Source: Ensifer adhaerens (GTDB lineage: Bacteria > Pseudomonadota > Alphaproteobacteria > Rhizobiales > Rhizobiaceae). Taken from it: DNA of 64,000 bases. Under the pieces are notes generated by a model, which was not told the DNA's origin, searched no databases, and saw only the letters and a list, made by a program, of their open reading frames with translations. Shown here in pieces: positions 51,985 through 61,689 of the stretch (position 1 is its first letter; every line of letters starts with the position of its first letter). The translations under genes were made by a program, and so were the position numbers. The stretch lies in assembly GCF_013283195.1 (NCBI RefSeq), contig NZ_JABEKT010000002.1, forward strand, positions 1,054,001 to 1,118,000, read 5' to 3'.

Positions 51985-52773
51985 ATGATTGGCTTCCCGG
52001 AAAATCTGGGCATTGCGCAGCGTGGGCGCGTCATTTTCGCCATTATGATGCGTGATATGAGGACGCGGTTTGGCCGCTCGCACGTTGGCTACATGATTGC
52101 CATCGCATGGCCGTTGGTCCATCTCAGCGTCCTTGTTTCCATGATGCTTTACGCGAACAGGGTGCTGCCGTTCGGAACAGATCCAGCTGTATTTGTCGTC
52201 AGCGGCGTCTTGCCATACATTCTCTGCCTATATCCAGCACGTTTGATGGGCTATAGCGTAGAGGCGAACAGGGCGTTGTTCCTGTTTCCTGTTGTCAATG
52301 TGTTCGATGTTATTGTGGCCAGGGGCGCGATCGAGTTTCTGACTGCGTTCGTAGTTGCCATTATTTTTTGTGGTGCGCTTTTATCATTCGGGGTTGATAT
52401 TGTTCCGATAAACTATAGCGCTTGGGCCAGTGGTGTTCTGGCAACTGTGTATTTATCGATCAGTATGGGTATCTTGAATACAGTTATTTCATCTATATTT
52501 AAGATGTGGCACGTCGTATTCGTTCTGTTGATGTTTTTCATGTACGCGACCGCCGGTGTTTTCGTCCTGCCGTCGTCATTTTCTCCGGCCGTTAGGGAGC
52601 TTATGTGGTATAACCCGCTCCTTCATTGTGTCGAATGGGTCCGATCTTCATATTACGACGGTTATGGCGGCGAAATGCTCTCGCAAGAATTCGTTCTTTG
52701 GGTTGCCACGACTTGCCTGATGTTGGGTCTGCTCGGGGAAAGGTTTTTGCGAGGCAAGTTGCTCGGCGCATGA
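51985..52773 (+). CDS. kpsM: Capsule ABC-2 exporter permease (KpsM/Wzm type)
   Basis: A 262-residue inner-membrane permease with six hydrophobic helices, ABC-2 family. IMMRDMRTRFGRSHVGYMIAI is the amphipathic entry block of KpsM/RkpS-type proteins; WYNPLLHCVEWVRSSYYDGY near the end is the matching C-terminal signature. It exports lipid-linked capsule with the ATPase encoded next. The ATG at 51985 comes just after the stop of the previous gene; its stop overlaps the ATPase start (ATGA). Confidence 0.9.
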   Translation: MIGFPENLGIAQRGRVIFAIMMRDMRTRFGRSHVGYMIAIAWPLVHLSVLVSMMLYANRVLPFGTDPAVFVVSGVLPYILCLYPARLMGYSVEANRALFLFPVVNVFDVIVARGAIEFLTAFVVAIIFCGALLSFGVDIVPINYSAWASGVLATVYLSISMGILNTVISSIFKMWHVVFVLLMFFMYATAGVFVLPSSFSPAVRELMWYNPLLHCVEWVRSSYYDGYGGEMLSQEFVLWVATTCLMLGLLGERFLRGKLLGA

Positions 52774-53423
52774 TTAAATTGATTGACGTCCACAAATATT
52801 ATAAAACCCGCGGCAGCAAGAAGGTTATTCTTGACAATGTAAGTTACGAATTCCGTGCCGGATTGTCCTACGGTATATTGGGGATAAATGGAGCCGGAAA
52901 ATCAACAACAATGCGCATGCTAGGAGGGACCGAGCTTCCCAATTCGGGAAGAATAAGTCGCTCGGCACGGGTTTCGTGGCCCCTTGGGTTCTCGGCAGGG
53001 CTTCATCCTGCGATGACTGGACGGGAGAATGTTCAGTTCGTTGCCCGAATCTATGGCCAAGATCCAAAGCGTGCAGTCGAATTCGTAGAGGATTTTGCTG
53101 AAATCGGCGCCTATATAGATGAGCCGTACCGGACGTATTCTTCTGGAATGGCGCAAAGGCTGGCGTTCGGCCTGTCGATGTCGATCGACTTCGAATGCTA
53201 TCTGATAGACGAAGTAACTGCTGTGGGCGATGCAAGATTCCAGGCGCGATGTCACGAGGAATTTGCCAGGCGTAGGGCTCATTCCGACATCATTATGGTG
53301 TCGCACTCAATGGAGACGATACGGAGCTACTGTAGCCGTGGCGTTGTGCTTGCGCACGGGGTGCTGCATGAATTCTCGCACGTTGATGATGCGATAGAGC
53401 TTTACACAAAGCTGAATCAATGA
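52770..53423 (+). CDS. kpsT: Capsule ABC exporter ATPase (KpsT/Wzt type)
   Basis: A 217-residue ATPase, the short KpsT form without the C-terminal carbohydrate-binding domain of long Wzt. Walker A GINGAGKST (residues 38-46), signature YSSGMAQR (123-130), Walker B CYLIDE (D147/E148), and IIMVSHSMETIRSYC as the H-loop. It overlaps kpsM and the kpsE-like gene by 4 bp each, so translation is coupled. Confidence 0.92.
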   Translation: MIKLIDVHKYYKTRGSKKVILDNVSYEFRAGLSYGILGINGAGKSTTMRMLGGTELPNSGRISRSARVSWPLGFSAGLHPAMTGRENVQFVARIYGQDPKRAVEFVEDFAEIGAYIDEPYRTYSSGMAQRLAFGLSMSIDFECYLIDEVTAVGDARFQARCHEEFARRRAHSDIIMVSHSMETIRSYCSRGVVLAHGVLHEFSHVDDAIELYTKLNQ

Positions 53424-54706
53424 GGTGGGGCGTGTCCGATGTGGTGGTCCAATCCGAGCGTGCTGAAGAGGTCGACGTAGGCCAGCGTGCACAACGTGTC
53501 GCAAAGGCGATATCAATCGAGCTCCGTCGCGCGGCCAGAAAGGCACGTGTCGTCACACCTGTCGTCGCTGGGGGCAGCGGCTTTCAAGCGCGCCGAATTG
53601 ACAAGATTTTTCGCAACCTTGTTTTGTACAGCTTTTTCGTGATTTTTGTTGGCCCGTCGGTTCTTAGCGGCGCCTACCTAAGCTTCTTTGCGGCCGACCA
53701 ATTTGTGTCCGAAGCGCGCTTCGCAATAAGATCTGGCGACTCATCGCCTCTTGAGAGCTTAGCTGGGCTATCGTCAATGATCGATACAGGCGCAGCCCGC
53801 GATGGGCTAATCGTCGCTGATTACGTCGAGAGCAGTGCTATGATCGATGTTTTGTCAAAGGACTACGATCTTCGCGCCATCTTCGGACCGGGTACGTGGG
53901 ATCTTTGGGCCGAACTCGATCCGAAAGGCAGCGCCGAGGATCTGCTAGACTACTGGAAATCCCAGGTATCGATTTCGGTTGACCGTGTTTCGGGATTGGT
54001 CACGCTGAAACTAAGAACCTTTTCGCCCGACGATAGCCGTTCTTTGATTACTGCAATCATTGATCACTCTGAGGAAATGGTTAATAAGCTGACACGCCGC
54101 AATGAATCAGATTCGCTCATGCAAGCGCAGCAAGAGTTGGAGCGATCGAAGCGCGGCCTCGAGTTAGCTGTTTCGGCACTGCGCGATGCACGATCGAAAC
54201 TGGGCATTCTCGATGTTTCTGTCGCGGCAAAGGTCTATGGTGACGTGTTGTCCGAACTGCGGCTAGAGCAGACAAAGGTTGAGCAACAAATTTTGGCCTT
54301 GCGTAACACCAATTCGCAGAGAGCACCGCAGCTTGTTCAATTCCGAGCGCGCAGTCGAGCGATCCAAGACCAGATAGCATACTATCAAGGGTTGATGGCT
54401 GGTGGTGACGGCGCGGTTGTTGAGAAGACACTCGCGGAAAATGCAAAGCTTTTAAGCCAAAACGAAATGGATCAAAAGATAGCTCAGTCTGAGTACACAC
54501 TGGCGATGACAGCCTTCGAAAGGGCGCGTATAGCCGCAGAACGCCAGCGTTCTTACTTGCAGACATACATCAGTCCAACAAAAGCCGAAGAATCACTTTA
54601 CCCTCGGCGGTTGTTGACCTGGATCGTGATTAGTGTCGCGGCATTAATCGGATGGGCGGCGTTCTTCGGGATGGCGATACTTGTGCGCGACAACACCGCT
54701 ACCTAG
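53420..54706 (+). CDS. Capsule export inner-membrane protein, KpsE/CtrB type (copy 1)
   Basis: A 428-residue polysaccharide co-polymerase-type protein. A basic cytosolic N-terminus (residues 1-60) precedes TM1 (residues ~68-92), then a periplasmic Wzz-like domain with FVSEARFAIRSGD, a long coiled coil (residues ~220-380, EELERSKRGLELAVSALRD-type heptads) and the family motif YISPTKAEESLYPRR before TM2 (~400-425). KpsE/CtrB links the inner-membrane exporter to the outer-membrane KpsD pore. Overlaps kpsT by 4 bp. A second relative is two genes downstream. Confidence 0.87.
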   Translation: MRWGVSDVVVQSERAEEVDVGQRAQRVAKAISIELRRAARKARVVTPVVAGGSGFQARRIDKIFRNLVLYSFFVIFVGPSVLSGAYLSFFAADQFVSEARFAIRSGDSSPLESLAGLSSMIDTGAARDGLIVADYVESSAMIDVLSKDYDLRAIFGPGTWDLWAELDPKGSAEDLLDYWKSQVSISVDRVSGLVTLKLRTFSPDDSRSLITAIIDHSEEMVNKLTRRNESDSLMQAQQELERSKRGLELAVSALRDARSKLGILDVSVAAKVYGDVLSELRLEQTKVEQQILALRNTNSQRAPQLVQFRARSRAIQDQIAYYQGLMAGGDGAVVEKTLAENAKLLSQNEMDQKIAQSEYTLAMTAFERARIAAERQRSYLQTYISPTKAEESLYPRRLLTWIVISVAALIGWAAFFGMAILVRDNTAT

Positions 54707-54715
54707 GTTGGCAAG

Positions 54716-55804
54716 ATGCAATTTAATATCGACGTCGATTCCGGCGGCACAGTTTGCGGATGGTTGGTGCTCGATAACCCGAGTGAAACGCCGGAATTCA
54801 AAATTCTAATTGAAGATGGCCGTGAAGTTAAACTGCGGGCGAATGTCTTCCGCAAAGATTTGTATGATCTGGGGCTTCATGCCACGGGGATGGCCGGGTT
54901 TCAGATAGATGAGGCGTTGATCCCAGATCTGCCGAGCTTGGCATCATTCACCTTGGCGGAGGCGACCACGGGGCTGCCGATCTATCGGCGCTGTGATCCG
55001 TCGAAACATGTTGAGAGCAAAGTCGTTTTGATCGAAACTGGGGCGATGCCTCAGGTCAAGCTCTTACGGGAACTGATGGCGCACTTCTCATTGCAATACC
55101 CGATGCTTGATCGGTTCCCGATGGAGACAATTGCTGCCGCGCTCGGTCATCACTATTCGAAGTCAACGGTCGCCTCTGGGCGTATTAACTGGGCTCGATT
55201 CTCGGGCATACTGCAATCTAAGGAGTTTGTGACTACTGCACTTCTGTCAGAACCCGTCGAAGACCTCGCGGAGCGGTTGCTGTTAATTAAGCTTATTAGC
55301 CGTCAGCCGGGTACATCCTTCTCGCGCGGCCTTTTAGAGCGCTACGAGATACTTGTTCCCGCTGTGGAGGGCATGGACTTGCATGATGAGAAATCTATCC
55401 TCAAAGGTCTTCGAGGGTTAAGCCGCGAGCAGCGGCATTTGATTAAGTCACCGATGACTGCGACATTTGGTGCGACGCCCGATGAGATCGTTCAGAGGAG
55501 GAATGTAAGCATCGCGCTTGACAACCTCGCCCAGGTAGACGCGGTGGGTATCAAGTCACGTTTCGATGATTTTGCCTTTATGGCTAACGGTATTGTTGGT
55601 GTGCCCATCTTCCGAGCAGACGCAATTGAGGCGCTTAGCGGTGCTTCCGAGTTGGCGAAGAGCCTCGGGAAGATCGCGCTTGTGGCGGATCTGTTAGATG
55701 AGGACATCGCTCTCTATTCTTTCGTGGCGAGTGCGATCGCAACGGCGCTCGGGACGACACAAGACCAAGATATCCACAACGCAAAACACGCCTACATCCA
55801 ATGA
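54716..55804 (+). CDS. Unknown protein between two KpsE-type genes
   Basis: A 362-residue soluble protein without signal peptide or membrane segment. The first ~110 residues look like a beta-sandwich: VDSGGTVCGWLVLDNPSETP, VFRKDLYDLGLHATGMAGFQI. The same pattern opens the 1482-aa glycosyltransferase at 57218. The rest is alpha-helical with no motif I know. Its stop overlaps the second kpsE-like gene (ATGA), so it is surely in the operon. A carbohydrate-binding or assembly role is only a guess. Confidence 0.6.
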   Translation: MQFNIDVDSGGTVCGWLVLDNPSETPEFKILIEDGREVKLRANVFRKDLYDLGLHATGMAGFQIDEALIPDLPSLASFTLAEATTGLPIYRRCDPSKHVESKVVLIETGAMPQVKLLRELMAHFSLQYPMLDRFPMETIAAALGHHYSKSTVASGRINWARFSGILQSKEFVTTALLSEPVEDLAERLLLIKLISRQPGTSFSRGLLERYEILVPAVEGMDLHDEKSILKGLRGLSREQRHLIKSPMTATFGATPDEIVQRRNVSIALDNLAQVDAVGIKSRFDDFAFMANGIVGVPIFRADAIEALSGASELAKSLGKIALVADLLDEDIALYSFVASAIATALGTTQDQDIHNAKHAYIQ

Positions 55805-57132
55805 GGAGGGAAGAACAGGAAAGGCGCGGCGAATTCTCGCCGAAGCTGCAGGACGATCACCTTCTTGAGGACCGCCATACGACGGGATTGTCGCGGAGCA
55901 TCCAATCGAAGGTTTCCAATGCCCTGAGTGTTGGCGGTCTCGTCAAGCGCCGACCGGCTCCTTGTGAGGCCGATAAGGGGGAGGTTCTGGGTGCGTCGTC
56001 AAGCGGACGCGGTAGAGGCGTGTTGCTGTCCAGCTTCTTGTTTTGCGTTCTTGTGCCGACCTTCATTGTCTTCGCCTATTCACTGTTTATGGCATCGGAC
56101 GTCTTCGTCTCGGAAGCAAAAATTGCCGTTCGGGAGAGTGTTGAGTCGGATGGTTCGTCACAACAATCTTTGGCGTCGACGGCTTCATCGATTTTGAGCA
56201 AGGTGGGGCTAACGAAATCGAGTAATACCTTTCAAAATGCAATGATTGTCGTGGATTATGTAAGGAGCCGCGCCGCCGTGGAAGCGGTTGGCGGCCGCGA
56301 TCGGATGAAAGATATATACGGTCCATCGAGCGTTGATTGGTTGTCCCGTCTTGAACCTTCTGAAGACTTTGAAGATATACTGCATTATTGGAATGAGTAT
56401 GTATCAATTAGCCTTGATACACTGTCGAACATAATAACTCTGCGCGTGCATACATTTCGACCTGAAAATTCACTCGAGTTATCGCAGGATCTGATATCGA
56501 AAAGTGAAGCTTTGATCAACCACATCTCGCAGCGCAGCAGGCGGGATGCACTAACGCGCGCCAGTGCTGAGGTGGAGAAGAGTACGCGTGAGCTGGCGGA
56601 TGCACGGACGGCGCTGCTCGATTTTCAGCAAAGATCCAGCACCATCGACCCTATCGAAAATGCGAAGCAGATCGTGGCTCTCGTCTCCCAGTTGACCGCG
56701 CGAAAAATAGAAATGGAAAGCCGCCTTGCCGTCGCTGCTGGTGTAGGGAACTCCGAACGGCCTGGCGAAACGTATCTTCGCGCGCAACTAGATGTTGTGG
56801 AGTCGCAGATTAAAGATCTCAATGCCAAGCTCACCGGTAGCAAAAACGCGGGTTCCATATCTGCTCAACTGAAGGATTACGAATTGCTAAAGCTGCGACA
56901 AGAGTTCGCGGAGCAGGTTCTACTTTTATCACGCGCAAGCTACGAGGAGGCGCGCCGGCGAATGTCGCAGCAGCAATTATATGTGGTAACGGTTGTTCCT
57001 CCCATGCTGCCCGATGTGGCGCGCTACCCGCGCCCGGCGATTAATGCCGCGCTGGTTTTCCTGGCAGCCTTCGTGCTTTGGTCAATTGCCTCACTTCTGG
57101 TAGCGAATATCAGGGACGGTGCGAACCTTTAA
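55801..57132 (+). CDS. Capsule export inner-membrane protein, KpsE/CtrB type (copy 2)
   Basis: A 443-residue protein with the same plan as copy 1: polar N-terminus (~70 residues), TM1 (~72-96, SSFLFCVLVPTFIVFAYSLF), FVSEAKIAVRES, DYVRSRAAVEAV, a coiled coil (residues ~250-385), a proline-rich VPPMLPDVARYPRP motif and TM2 (~410-432). It has diverged clearly from copy 1 (e.g. FVSEARFAIRSGD against FVSEAKIAVRESV), so the duplication is old or the two were acquired apart. Two such proteins in one locus may form a hetero-oligomer or set two chain lengths. Confidence 0.87.
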   Translation: MRREEQERRGEFSPKLQDDHLLEDRHTTGLSRSIQSKVSNALSVGGLVKRRPAPCEADKGEVLGASSSGRGRGVLLSSFLFCVLVPTFIVFAYSLFMASDVFVSEAKIAVRESVESDGSSQQSLASTASSILSKVGLTKSSNTFQNAMIVVDYVRSRAAVEAVGGRDRMKDIYGPSSVDWLSRLEPSEDFEDILHYWNEYVSISLDTLSNIITLRVHTFRPENSLELSQDLISKSEALINHISQRSRRDALTRASAEVEKSTRELADARTALLDFQQRSSTIDPIENAKQIVALVSQLTARKIEMESRLAVAAGVGNSERPGETYLRAQLDVVESQIKDLNAKLTGSKNAGSISAQLKDYELLKLRQEFAEQVLLLSRASYEEARRRMSQQQLYVVTVVPPMLPDVARYPRPAINAALVFLAAFVLWSIASLLVANIRDGANL

Positions 57133-57217
57133 CGGTGGTCGGTTTGCGAGATTGCTGATCTGAAGTGAAGTTGCTATCTAAGGTATCTGCTGAGCCAACT
57201 CGTCAATCGAGATTTGA

Positions 57218-60200
57218 GTGACTAGGAAGAGTATTTCGGAAAAAATGACGTTACAGTTCAATAATTCGTTCACCGAAGCACCATATCGCGGGTTCATTGA
57301 TGAACTGACTTCCAGTGGAATTAGAGGGTGGATTGCCCGTGGTGATAACAGGACCGTTCACCGACTCTCGGTTGAAATCGATGGTGTCCAGCTCGGGCAA
57401 ACGACTGTCAATCTGCCCCGGCCTGATGTCTCAGCTGCGCTAAATGCGGATGGCAATTTTGGCTTTGAACTGAGATTCGACCGCTCGGCGATCGTCTCAG
57501 GGTTGACGTCCGGCGCGCTGATCGAGGCAAGAACGTCTAGAATTGTTTCACTAAGGCTGTTTGCCGACAGAAGTGACCTGGATCAGAAGTCGGGCGCTAA
57601 CGCACTCAGTCCAACTCTGGTCATGACATTGTCAATGAGTTTCGCAGGTTGGCTTGAGCATTTTGGCCTGCAGCTGGTTGAGGAAATTTACCAGTCACGC
57701 AAGCCTGTCTATGCGCGTATCGCGTCAGCTATTGACCCGAAGGGCGCTGATCTCAAATCGATAGCTCGGGAGCAAGAGCCCGAACTCGTTGCGACATCTT
57801 TGATTTGGCGAGAACACGCTGATTTTGCAGAACTAAATCGTAGAGAGATTGTCGGAAGATACTTCGATGGCGAATACTACCTTCGCCAGTACGAGGACGT
57901 TCGGAACGCGGACGCAGATCCACTCGAGCACTATCTTCAATCGGGTTGCAGAGAAAACCGTAACCCACACCCGCTTTTTGATGCGAAATTTTATGTTTTA
58001 AGCCTCAATCAGCTTGCTGACGATAGGAAGCATCTCGCCGCGTCTGACCCCTTCTACTTCTTCCTGAAATTTGGTGCGGGGCTGGATGCTGATCCACACC
58101 TCGGTTTCTGGATGGGGTGGTATCGAACCAAGTATCATTTACCTGCTCGACTGCATCCATGGATCGATTATATCAGTGGTGGCTGGAATTTCGGACGTGA
58201 ACCAAATCCCGGCTTCGATAGCCAGCTATTTTTCGCGAAATTGGGCTCTGTCTTAGCGCAGGATAAGACGCCTCTCGCGGTCTTCTTTGATAAAAAAGAG
58301 GAAAAGGATCTTGTTCCTCACTATATGTTCTGCGATTCTAAGGTTGTTTTTGCGGGGCAGGCTTTAAACAAGAAGTCATCTGATGATTATCTAGCGTTTC
58401 TGCACGCCAGACGATCGTCTTCGGTGCACCATAACGCGCTGTTCGATGCCGTTTATTACAGAAAGAATATAGATGTTGTCGGCGGCCTAGATCGTTTGTT
58501 GATTCATTACTTCGTGCAAGGTGAGATCAGCGGGTTCAAGCCAAATTATGTTTTCGATCCAATTTGGTATCGTAAAAAGTATCGAATTATCTCAGACATA
58601 AAAGGGCCGTTGCTGGATTATCTAGCCTCCGGCGAGGCAAAGCTACGCGATCCCGGCAAATATTTTTCGACTCGGTACTATCTGGCGATGTATAAAGACG
58701 TCGCTCTGGCTGGCATGCACTTGCTGAAGCACTTTTTGGTTGCGGGCGATCGCGAGCGCCGAAGGCCCAACAAGCGGTTTGATCCTCGTTGGTATGAGCG
58801 GATAGCCAAGCTCAATCCAAGCGACCAGCCATTTCGGCAATTTTTAAACTCACCCCTGGGTGCGTCGCCTCATCCTGCGGTCCTAGTAAACGAGAGAGCA
58901 AGTGCGAGTGAACTCCGGGAGTGGCTGTATGGTGAGCCTGAAGCTGTTGCTGGGAGACCGCCATTTGGCGTACGGACGGTGTTCGAGATAGGCACCGGTC
59001 AATCGGAGGCTGCCGTTCCTCATATTGATGCGTCATTCCGGTCCATTGATGAATTCGAAGATTCGGTCACGCATTTCGATCCGCAGAGTATTTCGAAACT
59101 GCGCATGAATGAGACTATCGTCAGAAGTTATCCATATTTTGATCTTGCCGATGCCAATAGGTTGCAACAGGAGGTTCGGCGCCGTTTCGAGAAAACTGCG
59201 CGGGAGCAGGACCTCCCCTTGGTTACTGTGATTATGCCGGCAAGAAATCGGCAAACGGTAGTTCTGCGAGCTGTTTCATCAGTTATGCGGCAAACCTACA
59301 CCAATCTGGAATTGGTCGTTGTTGATGACGGTTCGACCGACGGTACCGTCAATCGCGTGGCCACTGTTTTGGATGCGCGAATTAAGCTGATTGAGCAGCC
59401 GCATTCCGGCGTTTCGGCGGCGAGAAATAAGGGGCTGGAGACAGCAACGGGGACATACATATTCTACCTTGATACCGACAATTACTGGGAGCCGAGTTTC
59501 GTCGAGATCATGGTGAAGTCCATGATAATCGAGAACGTCGATGCCGCGCATGCCGCGCTCCGAGTATACAATGACCGCGGCCAAATTTATTACCGTGGCG
59601 ACGTTTACGACAAGGCGGCCATGGATCGTGAGAATTACATTGATATGAATGTTTTCGGACATCATCGTCGGTTCGTCGATGAGGGCTTCCGATTTGATGA
59701 ATCCCTTACCAGGTGCGTAGATTGGGACCTGATTCGGCGAATTTCTCTGAAGTCACCTTCGTATTATGTCGCGTTCCCAGGTTGCAACTATGTGGATGAT
59801 AGCGGTGAACTGCAAAGAATTACGAATACAGAGCTGGTCGGAGATTTCTACAAGCTATCAACTGCCCAGATGGACTTGGACTCGCAAATTACTGGGCACA
59901 AGAAAGAACTTCCCCCTAAATACTCGATAATCTGGCCGATACAGCCCGGGGAACATCTTTCGAGCGCAGAACAGGTGTGGGAAGCCGTGCGCCATCTATC
60001 AAGAGGCGAGCACGAGCTTATCATTATTAACAATGCGCTGCCCGATGCCCTGACGGCGCTTCTGGCTGAGCTCTCAACGTCAGTGCGCGGATTGAGAGTT
60101 GTTCATCTTTGGCGGACGTTCATGTTCTTCCCCGCAAGCAACTTAGGCGCGAAATTAGCCTGTTCCGAAAATTTGCTCTTCTGGGACGGCAGGGTAGGGT

Positions 60201-61666
60201 ATGACGGGGACCGCATCGATTCATTTATGTCAAAGCTGAGCTCGGCAAGTGACGTTGTATTTCCAGTTGTGGTCGATAGCGAGGGGAAGGCCATTGATGG
60301 GATGTTTACCGTATCCCATGATGCGGCCGGCATTCAGGCCGTTGCCGGCAAGCAAGTTATCGACAGGCGTATTGGGGATGCATCAGGCATTGCCGCGCAA
60401 CATTTTCCAGTTGCGATTAGAAAAGGCGTGTTTGAAAGGCTGAACGGCTTCAGTTCGAATCTTTGCCTCGACAAAGGACTTGTCGGCTTCGTCCTCTCGT
60501 CGTGGCGAGAAAGCGCTCGGAAAGTCGTGATGCACTTTGGCTCGCAGTTCGTCGCCGAACGAGAGAAGAGTGTGTGCGGGACCAGCATCGCTTTGGCGCG
60601 TGAACAAGAATGGTTCGCGCAAACGCTCGGTCGGCTGCCTACGATCGAAGTTTCGTTCAAGAACGCGCGACTGAAAGTCGACACAATGCCGCAGAAGTAT
60701 GTTGTATCAAACGGTTTGCTCGAGGTGGCAGCGGTCGCGTTGCCGACATATTCGCGCACCACTCGTTCTGGCTCGCAGTCGGTTCAGATCCGGTGCCCGG
60801 CTCCGGCGGGTCAAAATAGTCATGCTTGGGGCGACTATCATTTCGCACTTTCACTCAAGACCTCTTTTGAGCGCCTGGGCCATCGTTGCGAGGTCCGTCT
60901 GCGTGATCATTGGGACTATCCTACGCATGACGCAGATATAGTGCTTCATTTGCGGGGGATCGTGGACGTCAAGGCTGTACCGGGAGCGCTCAATCTTTTG
61001 TGGCTCATAAGTCATCCTGATAAGCTGCGAGCTTCCGAGCTTGAGGGCATGGCCGGGATTGTCGTTTGCTCGCAGCAATCGCAGTTGGACCTCCGGCAAA
61101 GGTTTGGGGTTAGTTCGACGGTTCTACCGCAAGCGACAGATGCTCGGCGTTTCTCATTCCTGGACGATGCGACGGTGACGTCGATTTCGGAGCGCTTCTT
61201 GTTTGTCGGAAACTCGCGGCGCGAACCGCGTCAGATCGTTCTGGATTCCGTGAAGATGAATCTGCCGCTCGATATTTACGGCCAAGATTGGGAATACTTC
61301 GTCGAACGGTCCTATATGCGTGGCGAGCACATCGACAATGCAAACCTTCCTCACTGGTATAGATCGGCTTTGTGCGTTTTGAATGATCACTGGCCGAGCA
61401 TGGCACGCGCGGGGATAATCTCGAACCGATTGTTTGATGTGGTTGCATGCGGCGGCGTTGCAATCACAGATGAAGTTGCTGGGATTGAGCAGATTTTCGG
61501 TCCGCACGTCAAAGTATATTCTAATGCCGGCAATCTGAAAGATCTGACTGACGGCGTGTACGACTGGATGCCACCTATCGAACAACGGCGTGCAATGAGT
61601 GCCGAACTCCTATCAAATCATTCTTTTGATAGGCGCGCGCGCCAGCTCCTTGAATATGTTTCCTAA
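57218..61666 (+). CDS. Giant multidomain glycosyltransferase (GT2 plus CgeB-type GT-B)
   Basis: A 1482-residue protein. Residues ~20-110: a beta-sandwich (GFIDELTSSGIRGWIARGDN). Residues ~210-530: FD..YY..DV...PL.HYL..G repeats like those in the 1003-aa protein. Residues ~664-890: GT2 domain, LVTVIMPARNRQTVVLRAVS, VVVDDGSTDGT, GVSAARNKGLETATGTYIFY-LDTD. Residues ~900-1130: a degenerate second GT-A-like part (YSIIWPIQPGEHLSSAEQ, LIIINNALP). Residues ~1190-1482: a CgeB-type GT-B part ending SNRLFDVVACGGVAITDE. It probably adds at least two sugars. The start is GTG at 57218 or ATG at 57245; neither SD is strong. Confidence 0.82.
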   Translation: MTRKSISEKMTLQFNNSFTEAPYRGFIDELTSSGIRGWIARGDNRTVHRLSVEIDGVQLGQTTVNLPRPDVSAALNADGNFGFELRFDRSAIVSGLTSGALIEARTSRIVSLRLFADRSDLDQKSGANALSPTLVMTLSMSFAGWLEHFGLQLVEEIYQSRKPVYARIASAIDPKGADLKSIAREQEPELVATSLIWREHADFAELNRREIVGRYFDGEYYLRQYEDVRNADADPLEHYLQSGCRENRNPHPLFDAKFYVLSLNQLADDRKHLAASDPFYFFLKFGAGLDADPHLGFWMGWYRTKYHLPARLHPWIDYISGGWNFGREPNPGFDSQLFFAKLGSVLAQDKTPLAVFFDKKEEKDLVPHYMFCDSKVVFAGQALNKKSSDDYLAFLHARRSSSVHHNALFDAVYYRKNIDVVGGLDRLLIHYFVQGEISGFKPNYVFDPIWYRKKYRIISDIKGPLLDYLASGEAKLRDPGKYFSTRYYLAMYKDVALAGMHLLKHFLVAGDRERRRPNKRFDPRWYERIAKLNPSDQPFRQFLNSPLGASPHPAVLVNERASASELREWLYGEPEAVAGRPPFGVRTVFEIGTGQSEAAVPHIDASFRSIDEFEDSVTHFDPQSISKLRMNETIVRSYPYFDLADANRLQQEVRRRFEKTAREQDLPLVTVIMPARNRQTVVLRAVSSVMRQTYTNLELVVVDDGSTDGTVNRVATVLDARIKLIEQPHSGVSAARNKGLETATGTYIFYLDTDNYWEPSFVEIMVKSMIIENVDAAHAALRVYNDRGQIYYRGDVYDKAAMDRENYIDMNVFGHHRRFVDEGFRFDESLTRCVDWDLIRRISLKSPSYYVAFPGCNYVDDSGELQRITNTELVGDFYKLSTAQMDLDSQITGHKKELPPKYSIIWPIQPGEHLSSAEQVWEAVRHLSRGEHELIIINNALPDALTALLAELSTSVRGLRVVHLWRTFMFFPASNLGAKLACSENLLFWDGRVGYDGDRIDSFMSKLSSASDVVFPVVVDSEGKAIDGMFTVSHDAAGIQAVAGKQVIDRRIGDASGIAAQHFPVAIRKGVFERLNGFSSNLCLDKGLVGFVLSSWRESARKVVMHFGSQFVAEREKSVCGTSIALAREQEWFAQTLGRLPTIEVSFKNARLKVDTMPQKYVVSNGLLEVAAVALPTYSRTTRSGSQSVQIRCPAPAGQNSHAWGDYHFALSLKTSFERLGHRCEVRLRDHWDYPTHDADIVLHLRGIVDVKAVPGALNLLWLISHPDKLRASELEGMAGIVVCSQQSQLDLRQRFGVSSTVLPQATDARRFSFLDDATVTSISERFLFVGNSRREPRQIVLDSVKMNLPLDIYGQDWEYFVERSYMRGEHIDNANLPHWYRSALCVLNDHWPSMARAGIISNRLFDVVACGGVAITDEVAGIEQIFGPHVKVYSNAGNLKDLTDGVYDWMPPIEQRRAMSAELLSNHSFDRRARQLLEYVS

Positions 61667-61689
61667 ACTTCAATATAGAGATTGCCAAT

